Under the pieces are notes generated by a model. It made no database searches. It was not told the DNA's origin and saw only the letters and a list, made by a program, of their open reading frames with translations. This document shows, in pieces, positions 5,362-7,835 of a stretch of DNA of 7,835 nucleotides. Location: assembly GCA_002304855.1 (NCBI GenBank), contig DBPJ01000007.1, forward strand, positions 10,310 to 18,144. Reading direction: 5' to 3'. Within the stretch, counting starts at the first letter, position 1. Every line of letters starts with the position of its first letter. The position numbers were made by a program, and so were the translations under genes. The stretch comes from Caryophanales bacterium UBA1423 (GTDB lineage Bacteria; Bacillota_I; Bacilli_A; RF39; UBA660).

Positions 5362-7212
5362 TTACACTTCTGCTACTCCAAACTGACTATTATATAATTC
5401 ACTATAGAACCCTTTCTTAGCTAATAGTTCATCATGAGTACCTTGTTCTATTATTTTACCATCACTTATTACTAAAATTAGATCAGCATTTCTAATAGTA
5501 GATAATCGATGAGCAATAATAAAGCTTGTGCGTCCTTTCATTAAATTATGCATCGCTTCTTGAATTAATACTTCAGTTCTCGTATCAACTGAACTAGTAG
5601 CCTCATCAAGTATTAATACGGCGGGATTAGTTAATATGGCTCTAGCTATCGTTAATAATTGCTTTTCACCGCTTGAAATATTACTAGCATCCTCATTAAT
5701 AATCGTATTATAACCCTCTGGCAAAGTATGAATAAAATGATCTATTTGTGCTAAAGTGGCGGCTTCCTCTATTTCTTCATCGGTAGCATCTAATTTTCCA
5801 TAGGCAATATTATCTTTAATACTAGCATTAAATAACCAAGTATCTTGTAAAACCATCCCTAACATTTTCCTTAAATCAAAACGCCTCATCTCTTTAATAT
5901 CAATGCCATCTATTTTAATGCTACCCTTTTGCACATCATAAAAACGCATTAATAAATTAACTATGGTTGTCTTACCAGCCCCTGTTGGTCCAACAATGGC
6001 CACTTTTTGACCAGCTTTAATATCAATACTAAAGTTTTTGATAATTATATTATCTTCATCATAGCCAAAGACAATATTATCAAAATTAATATTACCTTTT
6101 AAATCTTTTATTACTTTATAATCACTTATATCTTTTACTTCTTCCTTAACATCCAAAAATTCAAAAACCCTTTCGGCCGCGGCAGCAGTTGATTGTAGAA
6201 TATTAGCAATATTAGCCGTTTGAGCAATTGGATGATTAAATTGTCTAACATATTGAATGAAAGCTTGAATGTCACCAACTTTAATCTTATCATGAACAGC
6301 TAAATAGCCACCCATAATACATACTCCCACAAAACCTAGATTACTAATAAAATGAGTTATTGGCATCATCAAGCCAGATAGAAATTGTGATTTCCAGGCC
6401 GTAGTATATAACTCATTATTAATCTTATTAAATTGATTAATAGCATGTTCTTCTCGATTGAAGGCTTTAACAATAATATGTCCACTATACATTTCTTCAA
6501 TATGACCATTTAATTTACCCAATAATGCCTGTTGTTCCTTAAAATATTTTTGCGAATATTTAATAATCGTTCTTACCAATAAAAAGGTAATTGGTAAGGT
6601 TACTAATGCTATCATAGTCATATCAATACTAATTGTTAACATCATTATCAAAATACCAACAACCATGGTAATTGACGTAATCACCTGAATCATACTTTGA
6701 TTTAATGAAGTACTAATTAAATCAATATCATTAGTAACTCTGCTTAAAATATCGCCATAAGGTCTAGTATCAAAATATTTAAGAGGTATCCTATTAATCT
6801 TATTAGTTATATCTTTCCTAAAAGAATAAGTAATATCTTGTGATACTTTAGACATTATATAACCTTGTATATAAGCAAAAACAGCACTAACTATATATAA
6901 TATCAATAACCATATGGCAATCCTACCAATATAATTAAAATCAATGGTAGCATTAGGAATATTCATCATTTTAGCCATTAAACCCTCAAATAACTTATTG
7001 GTCGCTCTTCCCAAGATCTTAGGTCCTACTATGTTAAAAGTAGTACTAAAGATAGCAAAGACTAAGACTAGCATTAATGACCACTTATATGGTTTTAAAT
7101 ACTTTACTAACCGCTTCATTGTTCCTCTAAAATCTTTCGCTTTTTCACCCTTCATCATACCTCGGCCCATAGGTATTAATGGTGCTGAACGTCTATTAAT
7201 TTCTTTACTCAT
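5362..7212 (-). CDS. ABC exporter half-transporter with catalytic NBD (second subunit of heterodimer)
   Basis: Inner-membrane ATP-driven exporter subunit: a transmembrane domain (about 40-330, six predicted helices, the first near 44-66) fused to a nucleotide-binding domain (about 375-605). Walker A is GPTGAGKTT (408-416), Q-loop Q456, Walker B VLILDE (532-537) with the catalytic Glu at 537, and H-loop His568. The signature is ISSGE (512-516) instead of LSGGQ. That combination, with the opposite pattern in the partner gene, marks the consensus-site subunit of a heterodimeric exporter like LmrD or TM288. The N-terminal PMGRGMMKGEKAKDFRGTMK (14-33) is also typical of this subfamily. The start overlaps the partner's stop (ATGA), with GGAGG 7 bases upstream. 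The length of 616 is normal. Substrate is not predictable; drugs, lipids or peptides are all possible. Confidence 0.94.
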   Translation of the reverse strand: MSKEINRRSAPLIPMGRGMMKGEKAKDFRGTMKRLVKYLKPYKWSLMLVLVFAIFSTTFNIVGPKILGRATNKLFEGLMAKMMNIPNATIDFNYIGRIAIWLLILYIVSAVFAYIQGYIMSKVSQDITYSFRKDITNKINRIPLKYFDTRPYGDILSRVTNDIDLISTSLNQSMIQVITSITMVVGILIMMLTISIDMTMIALVTLPITFLLVRTIIKYSQKYFKEQQALLGKLNGHIEEMYSGHIIVKAFNREEHAINQFNKINNELYTTAWKSQFLSGLMMPITHFISNLGFVGVCIMGGYLAVHDKIKVGDIQAFIQYVRQFNHPIAQTANIANILQSTAAAAERVFEFLDVKEEVKDISDYKVIKDLKGNINFDNIVFGYDEDNIIIKNFSIDIKAGQKVAIVGPTGAGKTTIVNLLMRFYDVQKGSIKIDGIDIKEMRRFDLRKMLGMVLQDTWLFNASIKDNIAYGKLDATDEEIEEAATLAQIDHFIHTLPEGYNTIINEDASNISSGEKQLLTIARAILTNPAVLILDEATSSVDTRTEVLIQEAMHNLMKGRTSFIIAHRLSTIRNADLILVISDGKIIEQGTHDELLAKKGFYSELYNSQFGVAEV

Positions 7213-7835
7213 ACTAGTTCCTCCATTGATAATTGGGATAGAGCCATCTCTTTATAGACATCACAGGTATTCATTAAATATTTATGATTGCCAATACCAA
7301 CTATTTTACCTTTATCTAAAACAACTATTTGATCAGCATCCATAATGGTACTAATTCTTTGTGTGACAATTAAGACCGTAGCATCTTTAATTTGCTTCTT
7401 TAAAGCTTTACGTAATATTTTATCAGTTTTAAAATCTAAGGCTGAAAAACTATCATCAAAAATATAAATTGATGGTTTTTTAATAATGGCTCTAGCAATC
7501 GATAAACGTTGCTTTTGACCTCCTGAAACATTAGTACCACCCTCAGCGATTAAGGCCTCTAATTTATCTTCTTTATTATTAATAAAGTCATATATTTGAG
7601 CTATTTTAGTAGCCTCTTCCATCTCTTCATTAGTAGCATCTTCTTTACCATATCTTAAATTATCAGCAATTGTACCCGAAAATAATACCCCTTTTTGTGG
7701 TACATAGCCAATTTTAGCTCTTAATTCATGTTGTTTTATATTGCGGACATCAACCCCATCCACTAATATTTGACCACTAGTAACATCATAAAACCTTGGT
7801 ATCAAATTAATAATAGTTGATTTGCCACTACCAGT
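7209..7835 (-). CDS. ABC exporter half-transporter, C-terminal NBD only, degenerate site (5' end of gene outside window)
   Basis: The last 208 residues of an ABC protein; the frame is open to the window edge. It opens within Walker A (TGSGKST, fragment residues 1-7), so the transmembrane domain and the start lie upstream. Q-loop Gln is at fragment residue 47, and the signature VSGGQ (103-107) is canonical. Walker B is IYIFDD: the catalytic Glu is Asp128. The H-loop His is replaced by Gln159 in VTQR. These two changes are what is seen in the non-catalytic subunit (LmrC, BmrC and TM287 type), while the good signature serves the partner's catalytic site. The stop TGA overlaps the ATG of the next gene, so both subunits should be made together. 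The apparent TTG start at 7805 is internal and not the true start. Confidence 0.93.
   Translation of the reverse strand, partial: TGSGKSTIINLIPRFYDVTSGQILVDGVDVRNIKQHELRAKIGYVPQKGVLFSGTIADNLRYGKEDATNEEMEEATKIAQIYDFINNKEDKLEALIAEGGTNVSGGQKQRLSIARAIIKKPSIYIFDDSFSALDFKTDKILRKALKKQIKDATVLIVTQRISTIMDADQIVVLDKGKIVGIGNHKYLMNTCDVYKEMALSQLSMEELV

Noticed and set aside
6944..7345. Plus-strand ORF of 133 codons with hydrophobic segments
   Set aside because: It is antisense to the exporter's transmembrane region and the end of its partner; its hydrophobic character is a by-product of the opposite strand.
7799..7805. TTG at 7805 as start of a short ABC protein
   Set aside because: The frame is open to the window edge and encodes Walker A (TGSGKST) just before it, so this is the middle of a longer gene.
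5362..7835. Possible frameshift splitting one ABC gene into two
   Set aside because: Each product has its own nucleotide-binding domain, the downstream one has a complete transmembrane domain and a ribosome site, and the motif asymmetry fits a two-gene heterodimer.

Overview
This is an AT-rich stretch in which every convincing gene lies on the minus strand, so transcription runs from high to low coordinates. The gene set dnaB (initiation protein, DnaB/DnaD family), dnaI (helicase loader) and a T-box-controlled thrS, in that order, is a hallmark of Firmicutes of the class Bacilli. In Bacillus subtilis the order is dnaB-dnaI-ytxC-thrS. Tryptophan is TGG and TGA serves as stop, so this is the standard bacterial code, not the Mycoplasma code. 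My guess is an uncultured low-GC gut-type member of the Bacilli (Erysipelotrichales/RF39-like); placement below class level is low confidence.

Layout in the direction of transcription. (1) 7835-5362: two ABC exporter half-transporters joined by an ATGA stop/start overlap. The first is cut by the window edge. Their degenerate motifs complement each other, as in heterodimeric LmrCD/BmrCD/TM287-288 type exporters. A hairpin with a T run at 5273-5242 ends this unit. (2) 5240-1087: an extended -10 promoter, then dnaB, dnaI and a 617-residue RNase II/R-superfamily (RNB) protein, tightly spaced. DnaB and DnaI load the replicative helicase. The RNB protein sits in the slot that ytxC fills in B. subtilis, lacks the usual flanking OB-fold (cold-shock and S1) domains and has one altered metal-ligand position. 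(3) 1084-1: a promoter with a perfect TTGACA box begins 2 bases past the RNB stop. It drives a threonine-specific T-box leader with specifier codon ACC, then an unrecognised 65-residue ORF, then thrS, whose start overlaps the small ORF's stop (ATGA). thrS runs off the window after 214 codons and lacks the N-terminal TGS domain.

How it works together: the centre is a primosome operon, followed by an aminoacyl-tRNA synthetase operon that senses uncharged tRNA-Thr. I see no obvious terminator between the two, so the T-box terminator may also stop read-through from the primosome operon. I found no RNA genes other than the T-box, no insertion sequences, no CRISPR array and no clear sign of horizontal transfer. 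Most of the window is ordinary core-genome content. The parts most worth a second look are the RNB protein and the small ORF inserted between the T-box and thrS.
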